This document shows, piece after piece, positions 25,323-33,665 of a stretch of 64,000 bases of DNA. Position 1 is the stretch's first letter. Each line of letters starts with the position of its first letter. A program made the translations under genes and the position numbers. Source of the DNA: an uncultured Clostridia bacterium (GTDB lineage Bacteria > Bacillota > Clostridia > Oscillospirales > Ruminococcaceae); NCBI GenBank assembly GCA_946567425.1, contig CAMNXF010000002.1:124001-188000 (forward strand), written 5' to 3'. The notes beneath the pieces were generated by a model that did no database searches, was not told the DNA's origin, and saw only the letters and a list, made by a program, of their open reading frames with translations.

Positions 25323-26585
25323 ATGAAACCTATCGTAAGAAATATCGGCGTTCTCTATCCCGAAGCGCAGCTTGAGGCGCAGAAAAAGCGCTACAAAACC
25401 GCGGAATGCGGTTTTGCGGAGCACTTCGGTTCGCTGGGCGAGCACCGCTTCTTCTCCGCTCCGGGGCGTACCGAGATTTGCGGAAACCACACCGACCACA
25501 ACAACGGAAAGGTATTCGCGGCGAGCGTAGACCTTGATGTTATCGCGGTGGTGGAGCAGACCGACGACAACATAGTCACGATAAAATCCGAGGGCTTCCC
25601 CGAAGATAATATCGACCTGTCCGACCTTGAGATCAAGGAGGAGGAGAAAAACACCTCTGCATCGCTTATACGCGGTGTCGCGAGGGGAATGCGCAGATAC
25701 GGATACAAAATCGGCGGTTTCCGCGCGTACACAACCTCTACCGTTATGAAAGGCTCGGGACTGTCGAGTTCGGCGGCGTTCGAGGTACTGGTCGGCACTG
25801 TTTTGTCACATCTGTACAACGGCGGTCAGGTACCGCCTGTAAAGATCGCGCAGATCTCGCAGTTCGCCGAGAATGAATACTTCGGCAAGCCCTCGGGGCT
25901 TATGGATCAAATGGCGTGCTCCGTCGGAGGATTTGTCGCGATCGACTTTAAGGACAACGACACGCCCATTATCGAGAGCGTTCCGTGCGATTTCGCGAGC
26001 TACAGTCACGCGCTTTGCATCGTCGACGCAAAGGGAGACCACGCCGACCTCACGAACGAGTACGCGGCAATCTCGCACGAAATGAAAGCCGTCGCGGGAT
26101 ATTTCGACTGTGAGACGCTTCGCTCCATAGCGCTTGCGGACGTTATGCTGAATATAAACGATCTGCGCGTTAAATTTGGTGACAGAGCGGTGCTCCGCGC
26201 TATCCACTTCTTCCACGAGAACGACCGCGTGGAACGCGCCGTTCACGCACTGAAAAATGATCGCTTCGACGACTTCCTTGCCGCGGTAAAAGAGAGCGGT
26301 GACAGCTCGTTCAAGTACCTCCAGAACATCTACCCCAGCTCCGACGTGCGCCGCCAGTGCCTGTCGATAGCACTGAACGTCGCCGAAAATACGCTCCACC
26401 GCAAGGGTGCGTGCCGCGTTCACGGCGGCGGTTTCGCGGGAACGATACAGGCATTCGTGCCGTTTGACACGCTCCAGCAGTTCAAAATGAACATGGAGAA
26501 GATATTCGGCGCGGGCTCGTGCCATGTTCTCATGATTCGCCCTGTAGGCGGCGCGGAGGTTCTGCTTGACGAGCAAATCAAATAA
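25323..26585 (+). CDS. Galactokinase-like GHMP kinase
   Basis: A 420-residue GHMP kinase. The ATP loop GSGLSSSAAFE and the C-terminal HGGGFAGT motif are intact. The N-terminal galactokinase signature reads GRTEICGNHTDHNNG, whereas the classical enzyme has GRVNLIGEHTDYNGG; the glutamate normally contacting the sugar is Asn here. Such variants are commonly annotated as galactokinases in gut anaerobes, so galactose remains the best guess for the substrate, with another hexose possible. No galT or galE is adjacent. The ATG follows GAAAGGACAG. Confidence 0.8.
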   Translation: MKPIVRNIGVLYPEAQLEAQKKRYKTAECGFAEHFGSLGEHRFFSAPGRTEICGNHTDHNNGKVFAASVDLDVIAVVEQTDDNIVTIKSEGFPEDNIDLSDLEIKEEEKNTSASLIRGVARGMRRYGYKIGGFRAYTTSTVMKGSGLSSSAAFEVLVGTVLSHLYNGGQVPPVKIAQISQFAENEYFGKPSGLMDQMACSVGGFVAIDFKDNDTPIIESVPCDFASYSHALCIVDAKGDHADLTNEYAAISHEMKAVAGYFDCETLRSIALADVMLNINDLRVKFGDRAVLRAIHFFHENDRVERAVHALKNDRFDDFLAAVKESGDSSFKYLQNIYPSSDVRRQCLSIALNVAENTLHRKGACRVHGGGFAGTIQAFVPFDTLQQFKMNMEKIFGAGSCHVLMIRPVGGAEVLLDEQIK

Positions 26586-26590
26586 ATAAG

Positions 26591-26615
26591 GGGAGGTATC
26601 CCCTCCCCCGTTTGT
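26591..26615. terminator. Intrinsic terminator between convergent genes
   Basis: GGGGAGG pairs with CCTCCCC around a five-base loop, followed by CGTTTGTT. It serves the galactokinase-like gene and lies at the 3' end of hflX. Confidence 0.65.
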
Positions 26616-27847
26616 TAATTGACCTCGTATCCGCTCATCTGCTTTATGAGCATTACGTCAACGAGCGCGTCCACTGAAATGCCGTTCTCTGTGTATTCCT
26701 CCGCGAACACCTTGCCGTTTTCGCGTATCTGCGCGGTGTAGCCCGCCTTGTCGTAGGGCAGCAGCAGCTTCATTCGACGGCTTGTCTGCGGAAGATTTCT
26801 GGCTATTTTTTCCATAAGCTCGTCAATGCCCTCGTTTTTAAGAGCGCTTATCTTGACTGTCTTATCGTCGGTCGGTATACTCTCGGTGAGCTTGTCGCAC
26901 TTGTTGAGCACGGTCACGACGGGAATTTCCGCCGCTCCCAGTTCCGCAAGCGTTTTCAGCGTAACGTCGGCTTTTTCCGGGGCGTCGGGGTCGCTCACGT
27001 CGCAGACGTGGATAATGATGTCCGCGCAGGCAGCCTCCTCGAGCGTCGACTTGAACGCCTCTACAAGGTGATGCGGCAGACGGCGTATCAGCCCGACCGT
27101 ATCGACGAGCAGCAGGCTGCGCCCGTCGGGCAGCTCGATAGACCGCGAGGTCGGGTCAAGTGTCGCGAACAGCTTGTCCTCGGCGAGGACGCCCGCACCC
27201 GTCAGAAGGTTCAGCAGCGTGGATTTTCCTGCGTTCGTGTAACCGACGATAGCGCCGACCTGAACGTTGTCCTTTTTGCGGCGCGTTCTCGAGTAGCCGC
27301 GACGCTCCTCGAGCTCCCTCAGCTCGTCGGCGAGCTTGTCAATACGGCGGCGAATGTGACGGCGGTCAGTCTCGAGTTGGGTCTCGCCCGGACCGCGCGT
27401 ACCGATACCTCCGCCGAGACGGGACAGGCTCGTACCTATGCCCATAAGGCGCGGCAAACGGTAACGCAGCTGCGCAAGTTCGACTTGCAGCTTGCCCTCG
27501 CGCGAGACCGCTCTCCCCGCGAAAATATCCAGAATAAGCATCGTGCGGTCGATAACGCGCACGTCCGTTTCGTCCTCGATATTGCGTATCTGCGACGCGG
27601 TAAGCTCGCAGTCGAAGATCAGCAAGGTCGCTCCCAGCTTTTGGCAAAGCTCCTTGACCTCGGTCAGCTTGCCCTCGCCGATAACGGTCGCGGAATCGTA
27701 GGCGTCGCGCTTCTGGATAACGCGTGCAATCTCCTCCGCTCCCGCGGTTTTCGCAAGCTCGGAAAGCTCGTCAACGGAGACCTCGCAGTCATATTCGCCG
27801 ATATCGGCGGATACTAGAATTGCTTTTTCAATTGTTTTTTCTTGCAT
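26615..27847 (-). CDS. hflX: Ribosome-associated GTPase HflX
   Basis: A 410-residue GTPase that splits or rescues stalled ribosomes. The N-terminal HflX domain (KRDAYDSATVIGEGKLTEV, FDCELTASQIRNIED, VIDRTMLILDIFAGRA) and the glycine-rich GGGIGTRGPGETQLETDRR linker precede the G domain with GYTNAGKST, DTVGLI and NKCD. Full length for the family. Its TTGACA-17-TATAAT promoter overlaps a divergent promoter for the unknown gene at 27933. Confidence 0.95.
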   Translation of the reverse strand: MQEKTIEKAILVSADIGEYDCEVSVDELSELAKTAGAEEIARVIQKRDAYDSATVIGEGKLTEVKELCQKLGATLLIFDCELTASQIRNIEDETDVRVIDRTMLILDIFAGRAVSREGKLQVELAQLRYRLPRLMGIGTSLSRLGGGIGTRGPGETQLETDRRHIRRRIDKLADELRELEERRGYSRTRRKKDNVQVGAIVGYTNAGKSTLLNLLTGAGVLAEDKLFATLDPTSRSIELPDGRSLLLVDTVGLIRRLPHHLVEAFKSTLEEAACADIIIHVCDVSDPDAPEKADVTLKTLAELGAAEIPVVTVLNKCDKLTESIPTDDKTVKISALKNEGIDELMEKIARNLPQTSRRMKLLLPYDKAGYTAQIRENGKVFAEEYTENGISVDALVDVMLIKQMSGYEVN

Positions 27848-27864
27848 AAAAAATCTCTCCTTTC

Positions 27865-27917
27865 TTGATAGGAGTGAGTAACTTGTTTATTATAGCAAAT
27901 AAAAAACGATTTGTCAA
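27865..27917. promoter_or_regulatory. Overlapping divergent promoters (hflX and 27933 gene)
   Basis: Minus: TTGACA (27912-27917), 17 bases, TATAAT (27889-27894). Plus: TTGATA (27865-27870), 17 bases, TATTAT (27888-27893). The two -10 elements occupy the same bases, so only one polymerase can bind at a time. Confidence 0.65.
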
Positions 27918-27932
27918 GGGAGAATTGTTAAA

Positions 27933-28358
27933 ATGCTTGATCGATACAGAGACAGAACAAAATTTATTCCGCTTGTCGAGTTACACGAAGAAGACGGACT
28001 TATCTGTATCTCGCCTGAGGACAACTACGATATCGCAATTGATGCTGAAAAATGCTATGTCCCGTTTGAGGGATTAAAGCCTTTTTTTGCGGTCATATTG
28101 AAACATATTGGCGAACTTGACAATATCGTTCAGCAGTTTGACAATTTGAAGTGCGGAACTCCACTTTCAGATGAAACTCCGTACATTCTGAATATGATAA
28201 ACGTTCCAAAGACGAATTTCGTAACGTTTGAATACATCTGTACTGATGTTAATTCAGAGTTCAACGCCCTGTTTGAATACAAAAACGAGCGCTTTTATCT
28301 AAGGGAATTCGGCATGGTAAAAAATATTCATGATGATTGGGATATTGCTCTCCGATAA
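27933..28358 (+). CDS. Unknown cytosolic protein
   Basis: A 141-residue acidic protein without membrane segments or signal peptide. It has no recognisable motif; the strand-rich pattern (FIPLVELHEEDGLICISPEDNYDIAIDA) and a C-terminal FYLREFGMVKNIHDDWDIALR tail are all that can be described. The ATG follows GGGAGAATTGTT. It lies 43 bases before another unknown gene and both precede nadB on the same strand. The region is lower in GC than its neighbours, which may point to later acquisition; this is weak inference. Confidence 0.55.
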   Translation: MLDRYRDRTKFIPLVELHEEDGLICISPEDNYDIAIDAEKCYVPFEGLKPFFAVILKHIGELDNIVQQFDNLKCGTPLSDETPYILNMINVPKTNFVTFEYICTDVNSEFNALFEYKNERFYLREFGMVKNIHDDWDIALR

Positions 28359-28401
28359 GAGCCCGCAAAAGGGCGAGACAATAAAAAAGACGAGGCAGCT
28401 T

Positions 28402-28827
28402 ATGAATTATACGAACCTACAGCCTTTACGGATTCCGGACGGCTGGACAATAGTTTTCAACAACTCCGAGGATATTGACTTTGAAAAAATCTCCTCGAAG
28501 GACGATAAACTGTGGCTTTACTCCATTGAAAATCTGCTGTATATTACTGCGGAATCTACCCGCAAACAAAATATGCAAACGCAGACACAAAAAACGGGTA
28601 TTGATCCGGGGTGGTACCCCGACGCCGACCCGAAAAGCAATTATACACTTTACGCTGTGTTATACGACAATTGGGCAGAGCCGCTGCTTGGGTTCACATC
28701 AAGGAGCAAGACCGAAATCGTGAACATGCTTAAGAAGCGGCTGTTCCGAGAATTTATGCCGCCAAACAGATTTATTGACGAAAAGCATTTTCGTAAAAAC
28801 CACAAAGGTAAACCACCAACAAAATAA
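28402..28827 (+). CDS. Unknown cytosolic protein
   Basis: A 141-residue protein without membrane segments. It opens MNYTNLQPLRIPDGWTIVFNN and includes a two-strand stretch (NYTLYAVLYDNWAEPLLGFTSRSKTEIV), then a basic tail rich in Lys/Arg (HFRKNHKGKPPTK). No family is recognised, though the size and composition recall polymorphic-toxin immunity proteins. The start at 28402 has GACGAGG upstream; an earlier ATG at 28330 would overlap the previous gene. It ends 12 bases before nadB and could be cotranscribed with it. Confidence 0.55.
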   Translation: MNYTNLQPLRIPDGWTIVFNNSEDIDFEKISSKDDKLWLYSIENLLYITAESTRKQNMQTQTQKTGIDPGWYPDADPKSNYTLYAVLYDNWAEPLLGFTSRSKTEIVNMLKKRLFREFMPPNRFIDEKHFRKNHKGKPPTK

Positions 28828-28839
28828 GGGGCGAAAAAT

Positions 28840-30318
28840 ATGAAATTTAAAAGGTTTGATGTAATTATTGTCGGCACGGGCATTTCGGGCATCTATGCAG
28901 CGCTTAATCTTGACGGCGGATTATCTATACTTATGCTTTCAAAAAAGGAGCTTACACTGTGCAATTCTGCGCTTGCGCAGGGCGGTGTGGCTGCCGTAAT
29001 GGACAAGGATCACGACGACAGCGAACTGCACATCAAGGACACACTTATCGCGGGGCAGTACAAAAACAATCTCGACAACGTGAAAATCCTCGTCGAGCAA
29101 GGACCGCGCGACGTTGAGCGACTTGTCGAGAAGTACGGTGTGGATTTCGACCGCAACGAGGACGGCTCACTCGCGCTCACGCTCGAGGGCGGACACTCGC
29201 GGCGGCGTATCGCTCACCACAAGGACACAACGGGCTTTGAGATCGAGACAAACCTGATAGCGCAGGTGCAAAAGCTCACAAACGTTACTGTTATCAACAA
29301 TTCGGTGCTGTGCCGTCTGGAGCGCGAAAACGGTATGTTTTTCGCCGAGGTCATCACGGAGAGCGGCGAATACGAGTACTACTTCGCAAATGCCGTCATT
29401 ATGGCGACGGGCGGTATCGGGCGCGTTTACGATTTCACCACAAACTCCGCGATAGCTACGGGCGACGGCATTCAGCTCGCGTACAATCTCGGAGCGGAGA
29501 TCAAAAATTTATCATACGTTCAGTTCCACCCGACAGCGTTCGCCGATAAAGATAACAGAGAGTGCTTTTTGATCTCCGAGGCGGTGCGCGGCGAGGGTGC
29601 TTATCTGCTCAACTGCAGCAAGGAACGCTTTATGCCGGGCTACGAGCCCGAGCGCAAGGAGCTTGCCCCGCGCGATGTAGTCTCCAAGTGCATAATGGAA
29701 GAGCAGAAGAAAACGGGCAGCGACGAGTTCTGGCTCGATATCTCGCACAAAGACCCCGAGTTCGTCAAGAATCACTTCCCCATGATCTATAATAAAGTGC
29801 TCGAAAAGGGCTATGATATGACCAAGGAACCTATCCCGATCTACCCATGCCAGCACTATTTAATGGGCGGCATTAATGTTGACGGCAAGGGCGCGACCAA
29901 CATCGAGGGCTTGTACGCGGCTGGAGAGTGCTCGCATACGGGCGTTCACGGTGCGAACCGTCTGGCGAGCAATTCCCTGCTCGAAGCTCTGGTGTTCTCG
30001 CGGCTTATCGCGGAGGATATCAACGGCAAGCTTACACACGACAGCGACGGCGAGGTCGAATATCTCCTCCCCGCGCCCGACGGTAAGCCGCTCCCGCATG
30101 GAATACGCACCGAGGTTCGCCACATAATGCAGAAATCCTACTTCATCTATCCCGACTATCCTGAAGCGGAAAAGGGCTTGAAACGCATTACCGAGCTTAA
30201 AAACGACCTCGAAAACGGCGGCTGGGCAGTCACTTCCGATTTCGTGGAAACCAAGTCGATAGTTACCTGCGCGTATATCATACTTACTGAAGTTATGGAA
30301 AGGAAAGACAAAAAATGA
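28840..30318 (+). CDS. nadB: L-aspartate oxidase
   Basis: A 492-residue flavoenzyme oxidising aspartate to iminoaspartate for de novo NAD synthesis. It shows the FAD loop VGTGISGIYAAL, SALAQGGVAAV, the substrate region EGGHSRRRIAH, HPTAF, EAVRGEGAYL, and GEC(S)HTGVHGANRLASNSLLEALVF. Slightly shorter than E. coli NadB. The ATG follows GGGGCGAA. The stop overlaps the nadC start by four bases. The partner quinolinate synthase NadA is not in the window. Confidence 0.94.
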   Translation: MKFKRFDVIIVGTGISGIYAALNLDGGLSILMLSKKELTLCNSALAQGGVAAVMDKDHDDSELHIKDTLIAGQYKNNLDNVKILVEQGPRDVERLVEKYGVDFDRNEDGSLALTLEGGHSRRRIAHHKDTTGFEIETNLIAQVQKLTNVTVINNSVLCRLERENGMFFAEVITESGEYEYYFANAVIMATGGIGRVYDFTTNSAIATGDGIQLAYNLGAEIKNLSYVQFHPTAFADKDNRECFLISEAVRGEGAYLLNCSKERFMPGYEPERKELAPRDVVSKCIMEEQKKTGSDEFWLDISHKDPEFVKNHFPMIYNKVLEKGYDMTKEPIPIYPCQHYLMGGINVDGKGATNIEGLYAAGECSHTGVHGANRLASNSLLEALVFSRLIAEDINGKLTHDSDGEVEYLLPAPDGKPLPHGIRTEVRHIMQKSYFIYPDYPEAEKGLKRITELKNDLENGGWAVTSDFVETKSIVTCAYIILTEVMERKDKK

Positions 30319-31154
30319 TACTTTTACCCTTTTACGTTGACGACCTGATCAAAACGGCGCTCAGCGAGGATATCAACTACATTGACAGCACTGCTGATTT
30401 GCTTATTGACGAGGACGACACGTCCTCCGCGTATTTTATGGCAAAGGCGGACGGCGTTCTCGCAGGGCTTGAAATAGCGCTGCGTGTGTTCACGATACTC
30501 GACCCCGAAATGAAGATTGAGTGCCTGAAAAAAGACGGCGACCGAGTTTCCAAAGGCGACATTATCGCGAATTTCGGCGGTCATACGCGCCTTATGCTGA
30601 AAGCCGAGCGCACGTCGCTGAACATCCTGCAGCACATGAGCGGAATTGCGACCTACACGCGTAAATGCGTCGATGCGGTGAAGGGCACGAACGCATCCAT
30701 TACCGACACGCGCAAAACGATTCCCGGACTTCGCGCGCTGCAAAAGTACGCGGTTACGGCGGGCGGCGGGCGCAATCACCGCTACAACCTCACCGACGCA
30801 GCAATGCTTAAGGACAACCATATTGACGCTTACGGCGGCATTACCGCGGCAGTGAGCGCTCTACGCAAAAAAGCGGGACACATGCTCCAGATTGAGGTGG
30901 AGACGCGTGATCTCAATGAGGTTCGGGAGGCTCTTAACTGCGGAGTGAACGTGATAATGCTCGACAATATGAGTACCGCCGAAATGACCGAGGCGTGCAA
31001 GCTCATAAACGGCAGAGCGAAAACCGAAGCCAGCGGCAATGTAACGCTTGACAATATCCGCGCTGTTGCGGAAACGGGTGTCGACATAATCAGTCTCGGC
31101 GCGCTCACGCATTCGGTAACGGCGTTTGATATTTCAATGAAATGGAGGAAATAA
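30315..31154 (+). CDS. nadC: Nicotinate-nucleotide pyrophosphorylase (carboxylating)
   Basis: A 279-residue quinolinate phosphoribosyltransferase producing nicotinate mononucleotide. Characteristic stretches are ALSEDINYID, ERTSLNILQHMSGIAT, the DTRKTIPGLRALQKYAV loop, GGGRNHRYNLTDAAMLKDNH, IEVETRD, VIMLDNM and SGNVTLDNIRA. Full length. It is translationally coupled to nadB (ATGA) and followed after one base by the small FakA-like gene. Confidence 0.95.
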   Translation: MILLPFYVDDLIKTALSEDINYIDSTADLLIDEDDTSSAYFMAKADGVLAGLEIALRVFTILDPEMKIECLKKDGDRVSKGDIIANFGGHTRLMLKAERTSLNILQHMSGIATYTRKCVDAVKGTNASITDTRKTIPGLRALQKYAVTAGGGRNHRYNLTDAAMLKDNHIDAYGGITAAVSALRKKAGHMLQIEVETRDLNEVREALNCGVNVIMLDNMSTAEMTEACKLINGRAKTEASGNVTLDNIRAVAETGVDIISLGALTHSVTAFDISMKWRK

Positions 31155-31155
31155 T

Positions 31156-31437
31156 ATGGACGAGATCGAATTCAGATATGACACGCAGCTCCTGCTCGAT
31201 GCAGAAAACCCCTCGGACGACCTCGAGGACGAGCTTGACGAGTATATCCGCACGCACTTCAAGGGCGATTCGCTGTTGGTAATCGCGGACGAGGACGAAA
31301 ACGGCGTTATGACCGCAAAACTGCATTTCCACACCAACGAGCCCTGGCAGATCTTGGAATACTGCCGCACGCTTGGCGAGATTTACGATATCGTGGTAGA
31401 GGATATGATAAGGCAGTCAAGAGGTCAAAAAGGATAA
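31156..31437 (+). CDS. Small protein resembling the C-terminal part of FakA/YloV (DegV/DAK) proteins
   Basis: A 93-residue acidic protein. Its C-terminal half, KLHFHTNEPWQILEYCRTLG followed by EIYDIVVEDMIRQ, closely follows the pattern in FakA/YloV fatty acid kinases (KVHVHTxxPGKVLEYALxxG..IKIDNMREQ). The N-terminal EDELDEYIRTHFKGDSLLVIADEDENG also fits the preceding helix and strand of that domain. The kinase and DegV domains are absent, so it is not an enzyme by itself. It starts one base after the nadC stop with SD AATGGAGG and closes the operon before a terminator. Function unknown; protein partner or lipid-linked sensor are possible. Confidence 0.65.
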   Translation: MDEIEFRYDTQLLLDAENPSDDLEDELDEYIRTHFKGDSLLVIADEDENGVMTAKLHFHTNEPWQILEYCRTLGEIYDIVVEDMIRQSRGQKG

Positions 31438-31441
31438 CAAA

Positions 31442-31470
31442 AAGGCGGCACTTCAAATGCCGCCCTTTGA
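31442..31470. terminator. Intrinsic terminator between convergent units
   Basis: GGCGGCA pairs with TGCCGCC around seven bases with A and T flanks on both sides, between the nad operon and the end of the anti-sigma frame. Confidence 0.8.
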
Positions 31471-31472
31471 TT

Positions 31473-31559
31473 TTATCTTGCTGTCGGTTCGCCCGGAGTG
31501 ACGATTGTATCCTCGTCGATTTTATTCAGCTCAAATTCGGATATATGCTCGGAATGGTT
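31473..31559 (-). pseudogene. In-frame continuation after the late stop of the anti-sigma gene
   Basis: Directly after the TAA at 31560-31562 the same frame stays open for 28 codons (beginning NHSEHISEF, ending TPGEPTAR) to a second TAA at 31473-31475, right beside the terminator. The composition is protein-like. It is probably the original C-terminus, cut by a nonsense change, or the stop is read through. Confidence 0.5.
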
Positions 31560-33665
31560 TTACGTCCATACGTTCACATTCAGCGTTCCACCGTAACTGC
31601 TCAGGTCGTAATGCATATAATCTGCCCAAAGCTCATGGCAAACATCGTTCGCGTAGTCGTAAACGCGTATTCCCGCGCAGTTGTAGCCATCGGCGTTCTT
31701 TTTTATCTCCGCAATTATTTCGCATTTGCCGTCGTCATTCAAGTCGCACAGCAGCACGTTTTCAACGAGAACGTCGCCGAAGAGCAGCATTTCATCGCCG
31801 TTCTTTTCCGCGCCTATTCCGTTAAAGGCGGCAGAGAACGTCACGTCGGGGAATTCCGCCATTGTCCAGCTTACCGACCTTGAACCGTCTATCCGCGCGA
31901 TCTCGGCAACGGGATTTTCAACGGGGCTGCCCCGCAGCATAGCAAGCGTGAGCGTCTGCTCAGTCATTACCTCGCTATCACCGTACCTTCTTTCAGCAAC
32001 GACAAGTCTGCCGTCCTCAAGCCTAAGATCGTAATCGTAATACATACGGTTTTCAAGCGTATAGTGAATGTTATTTGCGTAATCGTAAGCCTCGATATGC
32101 CCGTCAACGATACCCGAGCCCATAGCCACAGTGGAAATTATCTCGCGCTTGCCGTCAAAGTTAAGGTCGGCAAGGTAAACGTTTACTACGGGCATACCCT
32201 CGTACAGCCGCTGCTCCGCGTAAATTTCGTTTCCGTTCTCGTCCTTGACGCCCTCGGTGAGAGCGCTCACTCTTCCCACGTTGTCGGTCACGCGGAATTT
32301 CACGCCCGGAAACTCGTCCATTGTCCAGTAAAGCGTACTGTTGTGCGATTCCGTCACGTCGTACACCTTTTCAATCTCGGGGGAATTTATGCCGCCGCTC
32401 TCGCCCTCAAGCGTCAGACCAAATTCCACAAGCCGCCACGTGACCTTGCTGCCCGTATCGTGCGGATCGTCGAGAAGTCCTATTGTCGCGGTGCCGACAT
32501 ACTCGCCCGGCACGTAATCAACATCGCTGAATGAAGAAGCTGTAAGCGTACTGAACGTCATTTCCTGAACGTACTCGCCGCCCGGCTCAACGATATGCGA
32601 ATCCAACGCGTCTGCAAATGCGCCCGTGACGGAAATATCTGACAATATGTGATCGCCGCGCACTATTTTGGTGGATATCTCGGTGTGAGAACCCTCACCC
32701 TGAACGGGCATATAGAGCCCTATCGGCTTGTCGGTCATGTTCCGAACCGTAGCCTTGATTTGGATATCCTCGCCTTTCTTGAACTTGGTCTTCATCATTT
32801 CGACCGTAAGTTCAACGCCATCGAAATTCTTGGAAACAACGACAACAGAGGGTTCAAGCACCTCAAGAAGCTCCTCGTAAACGCTGTCCATAATGCCGTT
32901 GTTTCCGTAATATCCCAGCTCATTGCAGCCGTCAAGCGCCTTGTTGCTGCTGTCGGGCAGCGGATAGCGCCCCTGCACGTTGCTCACGGGATAGTAACAG
33001 CCGTTGTCCCCCTCTTTGAGAAAGTAGATCCACTTGTCGCCGCATATCATCGGCGACATCGCAAATGAGTAGATCTTGCCTCTATGCACGGAAGTTCGCT
33101 GTCCGATAGCTATGCAGTTGTCTTTCTCTTTATCGCCCTTTATCACTTTATCAATCTGAAACGAGTTGTAGGAACAAAATTTGTCCAAATCAAATTCAGC
33201 GTCAACAGGAGCGATCTGATGCGCGTTGCCGAAAAATTCACCCGATACTATCAGATCGCTCGCGGCTGCCAGCTCGTCATAGTCCGCGTAGATATAACAA
33301 TCAATACAAAGAATATCGGCATATTCCAGATCCCCGTAATCGCCATTAAAAACATACTTCGCCTCTGCGGGATATTCACACCGCGCATACGACACTCCAA
33401 TGTTTGCACCATGCGGGATATTGTCGGACGCATCCATAGGCGGAGTGACCCCGCTTTTTCCGCCGAAATACTTTATGCCGAAAATTCCACCAACAACCAG
33501 AACCGCCAGACACGCGGCAGCGGCGCTCCAGCCCGCTATCGTTTTCCACAGCGGAGTGCGTTTCATTACAATGACCTGGCTGTCGCAGCCCTCAATATGC
33601 TTCGCGCCCGCGACAAGCTCCTCGTCTATATCGGCAAATGCCTCAAAAATATCATCGGGTCTCAT
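31560..33665 (-). CDS. Membrane anti-sigma-like protein with large outer domain
   Basis: A 701-residue single-pass protein. The cytoplasmic part (1-40, MRPDDIFEAFADIDEELVAGAKH) precedes a membrane helix (about 42-62). The outer part has a region around 110-280 with several cysteines, a beta-sandwich-like region near 290-430 (VSKNFDGVELTVEMMKTKF) and two repeats near 480-700 carrying FG-GAP/calcium-loop-like DLNFDGKREI and DLNDDGKCEI. It overlaps the ECF sigma gene by four bases (ATGA), so it is probably its anti-sigma or co-sensor. The stop at 31560 seems premature by 28 codons. The ligand is unknown. Confidence 0.7.
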   Translation of the reverse strand: MRPDDIFEAFADIDEELVAGAKHIEGCDSQVIVMKRTPLWKTIAGWSAAAACLAVLVVGGIFGIKYFGGKSGVTPPMDASDNIPHGANIGVSYARCEYPAEAKYVFNGDYGDLEYADILCIDCYIYADYDELAAASDLIVSGEFFGNAHQIAPVDAEFDLDKFCSYNSFQIDKVIKGDKEKDNCIAIGQRTSVHRGKIYSFAMSPMICGDKWIYFLKEGDNGCYYPVSNVQGRYPLPDSSNKALDGCNELGYYGNNGIMDSVYEELLEVLEPSVVVVSKNFDGVELTVEMMKTKFKKGEDIQIKATVRNMTDKPIGLYMPVQGEGSHTEISTKIVRGDHILSDISVTGAFADALDSHIVEPGGEYVQEMTFSTLTASSFSDVDYVPGEYVGTATIGLLDDPHDTGSKVTWRLVEFGLTLEGESGGINSPEIEKVYDVTESHNSTLYWTMDEFPGVKFRVTDNVGRVSALTEGVKDENGNEIYAEQRLYEGMPVVNVYLADLNFDGKREIISTVAMGSGIVDGHIEAYDYANNIHYTLENRMYYDYDLRLEDGRLVVAERRYGDSEVMTEQTLTLAMLRGSPVENPVAEIARIDGSRSVSWTMAEFPDVTFSAAFNGIGAEKNGDEMLLFGDVLVENVLLCDLNDDGKCEIIAEIKKNADGYNCAGIRVYDYANDVCHELWADYMHYDLSSYGGTLNVNVWT

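Noticed and set aside
25806-26576. 256-codon minus-strand frame
   Set aside because: Antisense shadow of the galactokinase-like gene, with no SD and no recognisable domain.
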